Part shown: positions 8,107 to 17,910 of the stretch, piece by piece
How positions within the stretch are numbered: position 1 is the first letter of the stretch
Layout: each line of letters starts with the position of its first letter
Program-made: the position numbers and the translations under genes
Origin: Phycisphaerales bacterium
Lineage (GTDB): Bacteria; Planctomycetota; Phycisphaerae; Phycisphaerales; SM1A02
Assembly: GCA_009692045.1 (NCBI GenBank)
Contig: SIAA01000006.1
Location: 24,174-88,173 of the forward strand
Length of the DNA stretch: 64,000 nt
Reading direction: 5' to 3'
The notes under the pieces: model-generated
What the model saw: the letters and a program-made list of their open reading frames with translations, nothing else
Told to the model about the DNA's origin: nothing
Databases searched by the model: none

Positions 8107-9982
8107 TACTTCCCCTCTCCGAGAGAGTGTCGAGCACCATTGCTGTCTCGTCGCAGCAGGTGTTACGCGGGCACTTGGCGCAGTCCTTCAGCACCTTTTC
8201 GGGGAGGCTGTTTACGCTCACTTGGGTGAATCCGCAGCCGTCAAAGAACTTGGGAGCGCGCGTGAGTACGAACACCTTGGGGATCTTCAGCTTGGCGGCC
8301 CAATCGACAAAATATCTAACCATTTTTGAGCCGACTCCGTGACCGTGATGGGCAGGGTCAATGCCGAGAGATCGAATCTCTGCAAGTTGCGGGGTGTAGA
8401 TAAGCAGCGATCCGCAACCAACGACCCTGTTGTCACGAACAGCGACGGCGAACTCGCTCAAGCACTCGAGAATCTCCTCGCGGGAGCGCGGGAGGTTTTC
8501 GCCCCGGGCAGCCCACAGCTCCACCAGCGCAACTATGCCATCGAGATCGTCCATGCGAGCATGGCGAAGGGTGATGCCGCCCAATGGCGTGGTGAGTCGG
8601 CGTTGACCAAGGCGCTTGCGCTGCGCCGCCACCGTAGCCGCGACGCGATTGGGGGCAGTTCCTCCGGCAACATCACGAACTCTAAGGGCGCTGTCGATGG
8701 TGAGCGCCGTGTAAACATCATGGGTGATGCTTGGTTCGATCGCCGCCATCTGCTCGACAGTGAGCTCTTCCAGTGCCTTTCGTTGCTGGATCGCTTCCCG
8801 AACGAGGCGGCCAACCGTGTGGTGAGCCTGACGAAAGGGCACGCCCTTGCCAACGAGGTAATCAGCTAGCTCGGTGGCATTGGCATAGCCACCGATGGCG
8901 GCAGCTCTTGCCCGATCTCTATTGACGACGAGGCCATCAAGAACGATGGGCACCATGCGCAAGCACAGCGAGAGGTGTTCCATGGAGTCAAACAGCGGCT
9001 CCTTGTCCTCCTGCAAGTCTTTGTTGTAGGCCAGCGGCAACCCTTTGATGGTGACGAGCAAAGAGACGAGATTGCCGATTTGGCGACCGGTCTTGCCGCG
9101 GATCAGTTCGAGCGCGTCTGGGTTTTTCTTCTGCGGCATCAGACTCGAACCGCTGGTGACCGCCTCGGAAAGTTCGATCAGTCCCGCCTCGCCCGTGGTG
9201 TAGAAGATGAGATCTTCGGCGAAGCGCGAGAGATGAATCGCGCACAGACTCGCCGCAGAGAGTGACTCCACCACAAAGTCGCGATCACTGACCGCATCCA
9301 GACTGTTGGCCGAAGCCGAGGCAAACCCCATGCTCTCAGCGAGAGCCACGCGATCGATGGGGTAGGCAGTTCCCGCGAGGGCGCCGGAACCCAGAGGGCT
9401 CACGTTGGTTCTGCGGGCGCAATCGCTGAGGCGGTCCGCATCGCGGGCCAGCATCTCGACATATGCCAGACACCAATGGGCAAAGAGAATCGGCTGCGCC
9501 CGCTGCAAATGGGTGTAGCCGGGGAACACGGTGTCGCGCTCCCGCTCCGCCAGCCTCAGAAACGCTTCGATGGCAGCTTCGATCTCGCCGCGCCGCGCCG
9601 TCAGCTCCTTGCCGGTCCACAGGCGCAGGTCGGTTGAAACCTGATCGTTGCGGCTCCGACCCGTGTGCAGTTTCTTCCCCAAGTCTCCCACGCGCGCAAC
9701 AAGTTCTCGTTCGACCCAGGAGTGAACATCCTCATCAGTAGCAGTTGTCAGCAAGTCGGGATTTGCTCGAGCGTGATCCCCAACCGCCTTCAAAGCGTCT
9801 ACCAATCGCTCGTGTTCTGCCGCAGTAAGCACCTTGCCCCGCAGCAGCGCACCTGCCCAAGCTACCGAGCCCTCGATGTCTTCGTGGACCAGAGTCCTAT
9901 CGAATGGCAAGGAGTCGTTGAACTTCTTGAAGAGTGGATCACTCGCCTGCGAGAATCGCCCTGACCATACCGCCGTTGTCAT
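8093..9982 (-). CDS. argH: Fusion: argininosuccinate lyase + N-acetylglutamate synthase-type GNAT
   Basis: 629 aa in two domains. Residues 1-465 are argininosuccinate lyase, with the signature [13 protein letters not shown] at about 277-289; it releases arginine and fumarate. Residues 469-616 are a GNAT acetyltransferase of the short N-acetylglutamate synthase type: [10 protein letters not shown], the acetyl-CoA loop HHGHGVGS (about 545-552) and the terminal cysteine cluster at 601-610 followed by DE. One polypeptide thus carries the first and last steps of arginine synthesis. Such ArgH(A) fusions are known from marine gammaproteobacteria. It overlaps argG by 4 bases and argJ by 14. Confidence 0.94.
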   Translation of the reverse strand: MTTAVWSGRFSQASDPLFKKFNDSLPFDRTLVHEDIEGSVAWAGALLRGKVLTAAEHERLVDALKAVGDHARANPDLLTTATDEDVHSWVERELVARVGDLGKKLHTGRSRNDQVSTDLRLWTGKELTARRGEIEAAIEAFLRLAERERDTVFPGYTHLQRAQPILFAHWCLAYVEMLARDADRLSDCARRTNVSPLGSGALAGTAYPIDRVALAESMGFASASANSLDAVSDRDFVVESLSAASLCAIHLSRFAEDLIFYTTGEAGLIELSEAVTSGSSLMPQKKNPDALELIRGKTGRQIGNLVSLLVTIKGLPLAYNKDLQEDKEPLFDSMEHLSLCLRMVPIVLDGLVVNRDRARAAAIGGYANATELADYLVGKGVPFRQAHHTVGRLVREAIQQRKALEELTVEQMAAIEPSITHDVYTALTIDSALRVRDVAGGTAPNRVAATVAAQRKRLGQRRLTTPLGGITLRHARMDDLDGIVALVELWAARGENLPRSREEILECLSEFAVAVRDNRVVGCGSLLIYTPQLAEIRSLGIDPAHHGHGVGSKMVRYFVDWAAKLKIPKVFVLTRAPKFFDGCGFTQVSVNSLPEKVLKDCAKCPRNTCCDETAMVLDTLSERGSSGGR

Positions 9983-11205
9983 CGCGCCGTCTCCGGAGCT
10001 GATGCCTTGAGGGCTCGAATGCGCGAGGGCAGGGAGAAGAGGCGGATGAAGCCCTCGGCATGCTTCTGGTCGTAAACCTCGTCTACGCCGAATGTGGCGA
10101 AGGCATGGCTGAAGAGACTGTTAGGTGAGCGGCGCTTCACCGCGGCGGCGGTTCCCTTGTAGAGCCGAACAACGACATCGCCATCGAGGGCGGTGGCAAT
10201 GTGTTTGGCACTCTCCCACAGCGCTTCACGAAGGGGAGTGAACCACTGGCCGTTGTAAACAAGAGTGGCAAACTCATGGGCGAGTTTCTCGCGGTAGTGC
10301 AGGGTGTCGCGGTCGAGGACAAGTTGCTCGAGTCCTCGAAGCGCTTCCATGAGAATGGTGCCACCGGGTGTCTCATAGGCGCCACGGCTCTTCATTCCCA
10401 CGAGTCGATTCTCTACCAAGTCGACGCGGCCCACGCCGTGGATGCCTCCAAGGGAGTTGAGCGTGCGCAGAATTGCCACGGGGTCCATCGCCTTGTCGTC
10501 GATGGCGATGGGGAACCCAGACTTGATTGTCAGGAGTACATCCTGCGGTTGGGCTGGTGCCTGGGTAGGACTGGTAGTGAGCATCCACACATCTTCTGGT
10601 GGCGCATTCCACGGATCCTCGAGTTCGCCGCCCTCATGACTGATGTGCCAGATATTGGCGTCGCGGCTATAAATCTTCTCGGCGCTGGCAGCACAGGGGA
10701 TGTTGCGATCCTTGAGGTAGGCCAGCATCTGCTCGCGACTCTTGAGATCCCACAATCGCCACGGGGCAATTACCGGGAGCTCTGGCGCGAGCGCGGCATA
10801 GGTCGACTCAAAGCGAACTTGATCGTTACCCTTGCCCGTGCATCCGTGGGCGAGGGCATCGCAACCAGTCTGGTGAGCGATGTCAACTTGCGCCTTGGCG
10901 ATGATGGGTCGAGCGATGGAAGTACCCATGAGATATCGCCCCTCATACACCGCCCCGGTGATGGCCATGGGATAGGCATACTTCTCTAGGAACTCCCGCT
11001 TCAAATCGAGGATGTAGCAGGAACTTGCGCCTGTCTTTCGAGCCTTCTCTTCGATGCCATCCAGTTCGCGATCACCCTGGCCGACATCGGCCACGACCGC
11101 GACAACTTCACACCCATAGGTCTCTACCAGCCAGGGAATGATGCAGGATGTATCGAGACCGCCGGAGTAGGCCAGTGAAACTTTGCGAGGAACGAATTGC
11201 GTCAT
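9979..11205 (-). CDS. argG: Argininosuccinate synthase
   Basis: Joins citrulline and aspartate using ATP, 408 aa, the usual length. The N-terminal ATP-pyrophosphatase loop [12 protein letters not shown] is at about 11-22. [11 protein letters not shown] and [14 protein letters not shown] follow in the expected order, and the C-terminal arm contains the family's [11 protein letters not shown] region. It is translationally coupled on both sides: its ATG overlaps the argF stop, and its stop overlaps the argH start (ATGA in each case). Confidence 0.97.
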   Translation of the reverse strand: MTQFVPRKVSLAYSGGLDTSCIIPWLVETYGCEVVAVVADVGQGDRELDGIEEKARKTGASSCYILDLKREFLEKYAYPMAITGAVYEGRYLMGTSIARPIIAKAQVDIAHQTGCDALAHGCTGKGNDQVRFESTYAALAPELPVIAPWRLWDLKSREQMLAYLKDRNIPCAASAEKIYSRDANIWHISHEGGELEDPWNAPPEDVWMLTTSPTQAPAQPQDVLLTIKSGFPIAIDDKAMDPVAILRTLNSLGGIHGVGRVDLVENRLVGMKSRGAYETPGGTILMEALRGLEQLVLDRDTLHYREKLAHEFATLVYNGQWFTPLREALWESAKHIATALDGDVVVRLYKGTAAAVKRRSPNSLFSHAFATFGVDEVYDQKHAEGFIRLFSLPSRIRALKASAPETAR

Positions 11206-12221
11206 GGTGTGGAGTGCTCCCTAGAAAGCGAGGGTGTTAGAGGTGAAGAGGCTAAGTTTTGAGCGGTGAGCGCACTCCGTGCCGTGTCAGGCGTTAGCAG
11301 GGCTACGAGTAGGGCATTTTGCACGTGCATGCGGTTCTCGGCCTGATCAAACACGATCGAAGCTGAGGAGTCCATCACTTCATCAGTCACCTCATCCCCC
11401 CGGTGAGCCGGCAGGCAGTGCATGAACATGGCTTGCGCGCCCGCATGTTTCATGAGTTGGGTGTTGACCTGATATCCCCGCAGAACTTGGCTCTTCTCCT
11501 CGTGGGCCTTCTCGCCCATGCTCACCCAAACATCGGTATAGATGGCATCGGCGCCGGCGACAGCATGGAGGTCGCTAGTGAACTCGAGGCGAGCGCCTGT
11601 GCGACATGAGCGCGCGAGACATGATTGGATTGTGGCATCATCCATAGCGCACGATGGAGGTGTGACCACAGTCATGCGGCAACCGATGCTGGCAGCTGTT
11701 TCCAGCAATGATCGGCAGACATTATTGCCATCACCAACCCAGACTAGATGGCCGCGGGATGGGTGAAAGCCATGCTCGAAAAGAGTGGCGAAATCCGCAA
11801 GTGCCTGACAAGGGTGATGCGACTCGCTGAGCGCATTGATCACAGGGACCCTGGCAGCCGCCGCCAGTGCCTCAAGTGTCTGGTGTTGGTTCACCCGTCC
11901 CACCAGAGCATCGCAGTACCGTTCGAGATTGCGCCCATAGTCGCCCACAGTGTCGCGCGCGCCGATGGGATTGGTCTGATGATCCAAATAAACCACCGTG
12001 CCGCCCAGCTTGGCAACCCCGACCTCGAAGGAGACGCGAGTGCGCAGGGAGGGCTTTTCGAACAGAAGCGCAACAGCGCGCTGCGAGAGGACCTCGCGCC
12101 AAGGCAGGTAGTCGCGCTTGATGATGCGTGAAAGCTCAATGATGGTGCAAATCTCGTGGGAGGCGAGATCAAGCACCGCAAGCAGATCTGTGCTGGCAAT
12201 GAGAGCGCGAGAACTTGTCAT
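11202..12221 (-). CDS. argF: Ornithine carbamoyltransferase
   Basis: Makes citrulline from ornithine and carbamoyl phosphate, 339 aa. The start at 12221 is supported by a perfect GGAGGT ten bases upstream and by an ATGA overlap with the argB stop; an in-frame ATG ten codons earlier is not needed. The carbamoyl-phosphate site appears as [12 protein letters not shown], and HHPCQALAD and the ornithine-side [13 protein letters not shown] motif are intact. Confidence 0.96.
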   Translation of the reverse strand: MTSSRALIASTDLLAVLDLASHEICTIIELSRIIKRDYLPWREVLSQRAVALLFEKPSLRTRVSFEVGVAKLGGTVVYLDHQTNPIGARDTVGDYGRNLERYCDALVGRVNQHQTLEALAAAARVPVINALSESHHPCQALADFATLFEHGFHPSRGHLVWVGDGNNVCRSLLETAASIGCRMTVVTPPSCAMDDATIQSCLARSCRTGARLEFTSDLHAVAGADAIYTDVWVSMGEKAHEEKSQVLRGYQVNTQLMKHAGAQAMFMHCLPAHRGDEVTDEVMDSSASIVFDQAENRMHVQNALLVALLTPDTARSALTAQNLASSPLTPSLSREHSTP

Positions 12222-13033
12222 GGGGAAAGCACCTCCAAGTTGGGTCCACAAGTCACTCGCGTACCCACCTCCATACCGGCGGCGAGCCGCGAGAGCATTG
12301 CGGGATCTCTCCAGCTGGCGATGACTACGGGAACACCAGTGGCGTGGGCGGTAGAGAGGGCGCCCCGAACCTTGGGGATCATGCCGCCAGTGATGGTGTG
12401 ATCGGCAACGAGCCTCTCGAATGTGTGGCCGTCGATCTGCGCGATCGGGTTGCCGCCGCGATCCAATACGCCGGGGACATCGGTCAGGAACACCAGCGAG
12501 TGCGCTCCGATGATCCGCGCCAGTGCCGCGGCAGCGTCGTCCGCATTCACATTTAGGACTTCGCCGTCATCACCCGTACCGACGCTGGAAACGACTGGCA
12601 GAAAGCCCGCGCGAAGAAGGGTGGTGACCAGCTGTGGATTGCCTTCGGTGACGCGGCCCACGCGGCCTGCGTCGAAGCCGAGCGATGTGAGCAACTCAAC
12701 CGTTGCCAGGCCACCATCGCTGAGGCGGAGTCCGACTGCGGGAACATGGTGAAGCAGGAACCGGGCAACTAGGCGAGTATTGACCTGGCCCGCGAGGACG
12801 CCCGCTATCTGGGTTGCCTGCTCGGGTGGCGTGATGCGAATGCCGTCACGCCGACAGGTGGTCATGCCCAGCGCCGTGAGCTGGCGATCGATAGCGGAAC
12901 CGCCGCCGTGGACGATTACCAGTGACCCGCGCGCCGCTTGAGCGAGGGCGGAGACAGTGGCGGCCAGGCACACTTCGTCGTCTAGGAGCGCTCCGCCAAG
13001 TTTGACGAGAAGGGGCGCGGGAGCCTTGCTCAA
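12218..13033 (-). CDS. argB: Acetylglutamate kinase
   Basis: Phosphorylates N-acetylglutamate, the second step of the pathway. I place the start at a TTG (13033) whose bases overlap the argC stop as TTGA. It gives 271 aa beginning SKAPAPLLVKLGG after the initiator, which matches the family start, with GAAGGGG upstream. The longer frame to 13129 lies inside argC. Motifs: VKLGGALL, VIVHGGGSAID, LNVNADDAAAALA and TDVPGV, all of the amino-acid kinase fold. Confidence 0.93.
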   Translation of the reverse strand: MSKAPAPLLVKLGGALLDDEVCLAATVSALAQAARGSLVIVHGGGSAIDRQLTALGMTTCRRDGIRITPPEQATQIAGVLAGQVNTRLVARFLLHHVPAVGLRLSDGGLATVELLTSLGFDAGRVGRVTEGNPQLVTTLLRAGFLPVVSSVGTGDDGEVLNVNADDAAAALARIIGAHSLVFLTDVPGVLDRGGNPIAQIDGHTFERLVADHTITGGMIPKVRGALSTAHATGVPVVIASWRDPAMLSRLAAGMEVGTRVTCGPNLEVLSP

Positions 13034-14121
13034 GATCGTGCCCCTTCGGGACGCAGCTCGTTTGCTGGGGATGAACTCGCTGAGGCGAGTCCCAGAGTCG
13101 AGGGCAGTCCGAATCTGATGTTGAAGCACTGCAACGCCTGACCAGCCGCGCCCTTCAAGAGGTTGTCAATCGCGCTGCAGACAATCAGGTGATTACGCGC
13201 GGGGTCGACCGCAAGCGCTATGTCGCAGTGGTTGGTGTGAACAACACCGGCGATGGATGGCCATGAACCACTCTCCAGCAAACGAATGAACGGTTGTCCT
13301 CCGTAGGCGTTCTCAAGGACACCCCGGCACTCCGCTGCGGTGACACCCGGGAGCAGTGTGGCATGAATGGTCGAAAGAATGCCTCGGTCGAATGCTCCCA
13401 GATGGGGAGTGAATACCACCGCGTGCGCAACCTCCTGCTCCATCTCCGGCTGATGGCGATGCGCGAATACTGCATAGGGTTGCAAGCTCACTTCGCAGAA
13501 CAGGCTCTTGGTAGATGCAGATCGTCCAGCACCGCTGACGCCACTGGTGCTGTCGACTATGAGGGGAGTTGCCTCGAGCAGGCCGGCCTGAGCCAGGGGG
13601 CGCATGGGTAGCACCACACTCGTGGGATAGCAGCCAGGCACCGCGATAAGGTCGGCATTGGCGATTGCCGGCGCATTCAACTCAGCCAGCCCGTAGGCGG
13701 CGCTGGCAAGCATCTCCGGATGCTCATGAGTGAATCCGTAGTGCTCCTGGTAGAGATCAGGGCGCTTGAGTCGAAAGGCGGCGGAGAGGTCAAAGACCTT
13801 TATTCCTGCGGAAAGAAGCGGGGGCGCCATGCTCTGGCTAGCCTCGTGCGGCGTCGCAAGAAATACGGCGTGGGGGTCTAAATCGAGTACGGATTGCAAA
13901 TCGAAGGGCTCGATTGCAAGATCCGTGAAGCCGCGCCAGCGGGGAAATGCTTTGTCGAATCGCTCCGCGTTAGATGTGGCGCGCGATCCTGATCCGAAGA
14001 GTCCTACTACCCGTGCCGTCGAATGTGACAGGAGCAGGCCAACGAGCTCGGCGCCTGAATAGCCGCCAGCACCAATGACAACAACCCGCAGTTCATTGTG
14101 GCGAGCACTCATGCTGTTCAC
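13030..14121 (-). CDS. argC: N-acetyl-gamma-glutamyl-phosphate reductase
   Basis: NADPH-dependent reductase for the third step, 363 aa. The Rossmann motif VVVIGAGGYSGAELVGLL lies near the N-terminus (13-30). The catalytic cysteine sits in VPGCYPTSVVLP (about 163), and SGVSGAGRS and HRHQPEM are family signatures. The ATG overlaps the argR stop by four bases; an ATG three codons later is possible. Confidence 0.96.
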   Translation of the reverse strand: MNSMSARHNELRVVVIGAGGYSGAELVGLLLSHSTARVVGLFGSGSRATSNAERFDKAFPRWRGFTDLAIEPFDLQSVLDLDPHAVFLATPHEASQSMAPPLLSAGIKVFDLSAAFRLKRPDLYQEHYGFTHEHPEMLASAAYGLAELNAPAIANADLIAVPGCYPTSVVLPMRPLAQAGLLEATPLIVDSTSGVSGAGRSASTKSLFCEVSLQPYAVFAHRHQPEMEQEVAHAVVFTPHLGAFDRGILSTIHATLLPGVTAAECRGVLENAYGGQPFIRLLESGSWPSIAGVVHTNHCDIALAVDPARNHLIVCSAIDNLLKGAAGQALQCFNIRFGLPSTLGLASASSSPANELRPEGARS

Positions 14122-14621
14122 CGGTTCACGTGCGCGGCGGCGCCGGATCGCGGCGATTGCTTGGACTTGCCGCCGGTGGCGAGGTTGCGAAACATTGTGG
14201 CCAGACTGCGGGCACGTCCCGAGGAGGTAGCGGCGACGAACACGCAGTCATCCCCAGCGATGGTTCCCAGCATTCCAGCGGGTGCGGCACGGTCGATCTC
14301 CAGGGCCAGAGGCACCGCTTGTCCAGCGGGGGTGTGCAGCACAAGGAGGCTCCCTCCAACATTGGCTTCGAGCATCAGCCGCGCGAGTGTTGACCCAAGT
14401 GACTTGGCTGAATCAAGGGGCTGAACTTCGGTGTGGGTAGGAAGTTGGTATCCACCAGCGCCCTTTACTACTCCGAGTTCGGCGAGATCCCGCGAGAGCG
14501 TGGTTTGAGTCGCCACCATGCCCTGCCTGGCCAGACGGCTAAGCAACTCGCTTTGGCTGTGAAGCCGTTCAGCGGTGAGAACCCGCTTGATGCAGTGGTG
14601 TCTTTGTGCCTTGGCAACCAT
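14118..14621 (-). CDS. argR: Arginine repressor ArgR
   Basis: Arginine-sensing repressor/activator, 167 aa. The N-terminal winged helix-turn-helix has QSELLSRLARQGMVATQTTL with the DNA-contact motif TLSRDLAELGVVK. The C-terminal hexamerisation and arginine-binding domain has GMLGTIAGDDCVFVA (about 116-130). It is the first gene of the arginine operon it presumably controls. The predicted transcription start falls about two bases ahead of the ATG, so its message may be leaderless. Confidence 0.95.
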   Translation of the reverse strand: MVAKAQRHHCIKRVLTAERLHSQSELLSRLARQGMVATQTTLSRDLAELGVVKGAGGYQLPTHTEVQPLDSAKSLGSTLARLMLEANVGGSLLVLHTPAGQAVPLALEIDRAAPAGMLGTIAGDDCVFVAATSSGRARSLATMFRNLATGGKSKQSPRSGAAAHVNR

Positions 14622-14623
14622 GA

Positions 14624-14648
14624 TGCATGATTATGCACCAAGTTGCAT
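14624..14648 (-). promoter_or_regulatory. ArgR operator (ARG box-like palindromes)
   Basis: TGCAT-GATT-ATGCA (14624-14637) is a perfect inverted repeat with the spacing of an ARG box half-site pair. A further TGCAT at 14644-14648 forms a second inverted pair with ATGCA (14633-14637). The palindromes cover the -10 box and part of the spacer of the arg promoter, so bound ArgR would block polymerase. The half-site differs from the E. coli TGAAT at one position, so specificity is inferred from context. Confidence 0.6.
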
Positions 14649-14658
14649 AAATAGTCAA
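14630..14658 (-). promoter_or_regulatory. Sigma-70-type promoter of the arg operon
   Basis: Read on the minus strand, TTGACT (14653-14658) is followed after exactly 17 bases by CATAAT (14630-14635). Both hexamers are one base away from consensus. Transcription would begin near 14622-14624, immediately before the argR ATG at 14621. Nothing else in the 61-base infC-argR gap competes with it. Confidence 0.7.
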
Positions 14659-14682
14659 GCCGCCCCAAATCAGCGGTGGCGC

Positions 14683-15417
14683 TCAGTCTGTATCCGCAAT
14701 GGGGATGGCATCTACAACTGGAGTCAGGTGTTGCTCCACGGCTGGTGCACTCAGGGCGGCGGCCGCATCTGTCGGGTGCAGTGTCTCTGCTGAGCTGCTC
14801 TTGGCGGGGGAGTCAGTCTTGGGCGACTTGATGCCCAACTTTCGCTTGATGGCATCGATCTTGGGCTTCTCCCCGATCAGAATCATTGTCATGCGCTTGC
14901 CATTGAGGCGCGGTGGCAGTTCGACCTTGGCGATGTCGGAGAGAGCCTCAATGATGCCGCGCATGCGATCATCGCCGCGGCTCTTGTGGGCGACTTCGCG
15001 CCCCTTGAAGTTCTGCACGATTTGCACACGGTGCCCCTCCATGAGGAAGCCGCGCGCCTGCTTGAGCCGTATTCCCACATCGTGCGGATCGATCTTCATT
15101 GACCGCCCCAGCCGAACTTCCTTCATTTCCCCGGCCTTGGAGCGCGTCTTGTTCTGTTTCTCCTTCTTCGATTGCTCATACTTGAACTTGCCGTGATCCA
15201 TGATGCGGCACACGGGTGGCCGGACATCTGCGGCGATCTCGACGAGATCAAGGCCAACCTCAAACGCCATCTTGCGCGCTTCGTCAGTCTCAATCACCCC
15301 GACCATTGTTCCGTTGTGATCTATGAGTCGAATCGGAGTAATCTTGATCCGGTCGTTTATGCGCGGTCCGGATGGAGCGTTCTCACGAGGGGGCCGTCGG
15401 GCAGGGAATTGGCTAAT
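14683..15417 (-). CDS. infC: Translation initiation factor IF-3, ATT start
   Basis: IF-3, 244 aa, which checks start-codon selection and keeps subunits apart. The N-terminal domain begins GPRINDRIKITPIRLID, and the C-terminal domain carries KIDPHDVGIRLKQARGFL and FKGREVAHKSRG. A tail of about 50 residues rich in Ser, Ala and Pro follows. The start is very likely ATT at 15417: AGGAG lies seven bases before it, and no ATG or GTG fits. Rare ATT starts are the hallmark of infC, which IF-3 itself represses. rpmI and rplT, its usual partners, are not downstream; argR is. Confidence 0.93.
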   Translation of the reverse strand: MSQFPARRPPRENAPSGPRINDRIKITPIRLIDHNGTMVGVIETDEARKMAFEVGLDLVEIAADVRPPVCRIMDHGKFKYEQSKKEKQNKTRSKAGEMKEVRLGRSMKIDPHDVGIRLKQARGFLMEGHRVQIVQNFKGREVAHKSRGDDRMRGIIEALSDIAKVELPPRLNGKRMTMILIGEKPKIDAIKRKLGIKSPKTDSPAKSSSAETLHPTDAAAALSAPAVEQHLTPVVDAIPIADTD

Positions 15418-15743
15418 GGGCAGACTCCTGAGGCAGCCGTAGAACACTTGGGAAACGACCACAGCGTCGGCTGAACCCGCTGGGCAGATTGCAAACGGTT
15501 CGATACGCAAACGACTCAGACGCCAAGCAAATGCTCATGCGTCGAGGTTCGTTGATTGGATCATGCAGTCAGTATCCATCTATTGCGCTGGGCACCCCAG
15601 TCGGGGCACGAGATAGAGGTTATCTCAAGTAGTGGGGGGGAGCAAACAATCAGGCGAAAGGGAGGTCCGAAAGTCGGTGGATTGAGGCATTTACTGCCTG
15701 AAGTGCATCATGCTTCAGCCGATTTCGCCTCGCCCAGAGCCGA
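15418..15743 (-). promoter_or_regulatory. infC leader / thrS-infC intergenic region
   Basis: This 326-base gap holds no convincing gene. It contains several small inverted repeats: CCCC/GGGG (15595-15606), GAGATA/TATCTC (15610-15626), AGGCA/TGCCT (15685-15699) and an imperfect TGAA..TTCA hairpin (15699-15717). None is followed on the minus strand by a clear T-tract, so I do not call a terminator. A folded 5' leader for infC or a thrS-infC processing region is the likeliest reading. Confidence 0.35.
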
Positions 15744-17825
15744 TCAGCCCCCGGGAGCGGGCGCAAGTTTCCCCGCTAGGGTGCGTGTTCCCCGGCTGCG
15801 GTGCTCATCGGTCAGTACCGACACAAACTCATCGAAGGTGACCTCGCCCGCGTTCTCCGCCTTGCCGCGTACGCGGACGCTCACCTTGCGAGCCTCGGCA
15901 TCGCGTGGCCCGACGATCGCCATGTAGGGAATTCTCTCCGAAGCCGCATCGCGGATGCGCGCCTGGATGCGCTCGTTGCTCTCATCCAGAACCGTGCGCA
16001 GGCCGGCGGCCTTGAGCGCCCCCTGCAACTCCCGCGCGTAATCGGCACTCTTCTCGCTGATCGGCATAACGCGCACCTGCTCGGGTGAGAGCCACAGTGG
16101 GAACGCACCGCCGAAGTGTTCGATCAATACGCCGGTGAATCTCTCCATGCTGCCGAATGGCGCGCGGTGAATCATCACCGGTCGATGGGATCTGTTGTCT
16201 GCCCCGACATAGGAGAGGTCGAATCGCTGGGGGAGGTTGTAGTCAACCTGCACGGTTCCCAGTTGCCATGAGCGGCCAATGACATCGCGGACTATGAAGT
16301 CGATCTTGGGACCATAGAACGCCGCCTCGCCAGCCTCTTCTGTGAAGGGCACGCCCAACGATCGTGCCGCGTCACGGCAGGCCTGCTCGGCCTTGTCCCA
16401 GTTACTTGGCTCGCCCACATACTTGGCGCTGTCGGGGTCTCTCGTACCGACCCGCACGCGGTAGTCATGCATCCCCAGCGTTCCGAAGATGAGTTTCACG
16501 AGACTCAGACAGGCGATGAGTTCCTCAGGTACCTGATCCTCACGGCAGAAGAGGTGGGCATCATCCTGAGTGAAACCGCGTACGCGCGTAAGGCCACCGA
16601 TTTCTCCCGACTGCTCCCAACGATAGACAGTTCCAAACTCGGCCAGTCGCACCGGCATGTCGCGCCAGGAGTGGGGCTCACTGGCGAATATGCGGATGTG
16701 ATGAGGGCAGTTCATGGGCTTGAGGAGATAGCCATCGATCTCGCCCGCTTCCATCTTGTTGGCGAGTTGCGAACAACTGCAGCCCTCAGCCGCGAGTGCC
16801 TTGAGTTGCTCGTGGTCAATCAACGGCGGATACTGAGATTCGCGGTAATAGGGGTAATGCCCACTGGTGCGGTACAGCTCCAGCTTGCCGATGTGGGGCG
16901 TGAACACCTGTGAGTACCCCTGACGGCGCAGCTCGTCGCTGATGAAAGTCTGCAACTCGTTGCGCACGATTGATCCGCGCGGAGTCCACAGCACGAGGCC
17001 TTGCCCGACCATCTCATCGATGTGGAACAGGCGCAAATGCTTGCCGATCACCCGATGGTCGCGGTTTTTCGCCTCTTCGAGCAGGGCGATGTGCGCGTCC
17101 AGTTCCGGCTTGGTCGCGAATGCCGTGCCGTACATGCGCGTTAGCCGATCAGAGTTCTCGTCGCCGTGCCAGTAGCTTGCAGCGATGCTCATCACCTTGA
17201 AGGCACCGATCCGCCCGGTTGTGGGCACATGAGGCCCGCGGCAGAGATCCTCCCAGTCGGTGCCCGGCGCTCCGGTGGCGTACCACGAGAGCGAAGAACT
17301 GCCCGCGTCGCAGGCACGCTTGGCATTATCGACCTTGTACTTGTTGCCCTCGCTGGCGAGCTTGGTCAGGCCATCAACTGCTGACATCTCGTAGCGGGTG
17401 AAGGAGCGGTTCTCGGCAACGATCTTGGCCATCTCCGCTTCGATCGCGGCGAAGTCTCCAGCGCTGGGAGTTCTTCCGGCGGGGAATGCCATGTCGTAGT
17501 AGAAGCCGCTCTCGACGGGCGGACCGTACACCAGTTGCGTCCCAGGAAACACGCGGCAGATTGCTTCCGCCATCACATGTGCGGTGCTATGTCTTAGCAA
17601 CTGCAGCGCCTCCGCGCTCTGGGTGCCGTCCCGTGACTTCGCTGTGACTATCGCCAGAGAACAGTTCTTGGTGAGTGGGGCGGCCAGATCGCAAAGCACA
17701 CCATCGACCTTGGCACCCAGTGCGGCCTTGGCTAGGCCGGGCCCGATGTCGGAGGCAACTTGGGCGGCGGTGACTACCCCGGCGTATTCCTTGATAGTTC
17801 CGTCGGGGAGCGTGATGCGCGGCAT
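15744..17825 (-). CDS. thrS: Threonine--tRNA ligase
   Basis: Class II ThrRS, 693 aa, a little longer than the common 640. Domains in order: TGS (1-65, starts MPRITLPDGTIKEYAG); the editing domain with HSTAHVMAEA (about 79-88) and its second-half HxxxC-like region; the catalytic core with LKPMNCPHHIRIF and VDYNLPQRFDLSYVG; MIHRAPFGSMERF; and the anticodon-binding domain from about 575 (VRVMPISEKSADYARELQ). The zinc ligands Cys and two His appear in MNCPHH and MIHRA. infC lies 326 bases downstream. Confidence 0.97.
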   Translation of the reverse strand: MPRITLPDGTIKEYAGVVTAAQVASDIGPGLAKAALGAKVDGVLCDLAAPLTKNCSLAIVTAKSRDGTQSAEALQLLRHSTAHVMAEAICRVFPGTQLVYGPPVESGFYYDMAFPAGRTPSAGDFAAIEAEMAKIVAENRSFTRYEMSAVDGLTKLASEGNKYKVDNAKRACDAGSSSLSWYATGAPGTDWEDLCRGPHVPTTGRIGAFKVMSIAASYWHGDENSDRLTRMYGTAFATKPELDAHIALLEEAKNRDHRVIGKHLRLFHIDEMVGQGLVLWTPRGSIVRNELQTFISDELRRQGYSQVFTPHIGKLELYRTSGHYPYYRESQYPPLIDHEQLKALAAEGCSCSQLANKMEAGEIDGYLLKPMNCPHHIRIFASEPHSWRDMPVRLAEFGTVYRWEQSGEIGGLTRVRGFTQDDAHLFCREDQVPEELIACLSLVKLIFGTLGMHDYRVRVGTRDPDSAKYVGEPSNWDKAEQACRDAARSLGVPFTEEAGEAAFYGPKIDFIVRDVIGRSWQLGTVQVDYNLPQRFDLSYVGADNRSHRPVMIHRAPFGSMERFTGVLIEHFGGAFPLWLSPEQVRVMPISEKSADYARELQGALKAAGLRTVLDESNERIQARIRDAASERIPYMAIVGPRDAEARKVSVRVRGKAENAGEVTFDEFVSVLTDEHRSRGTRTLAGKLAPAPGG

Positions 17826-17910
17826 CGCCTGAGATTACAGTTTGTGCGGGCGGAGGAGAAGCCTGGCCACTCTCCCAGCCCCGCGGAATCATGGACATGA
17901 CGAAGGAGTG

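Noticed and set aside
15595..15626. thrS terminator
   Set aside because: Two short hairpins are present but no T-tract follows on the minus strand.
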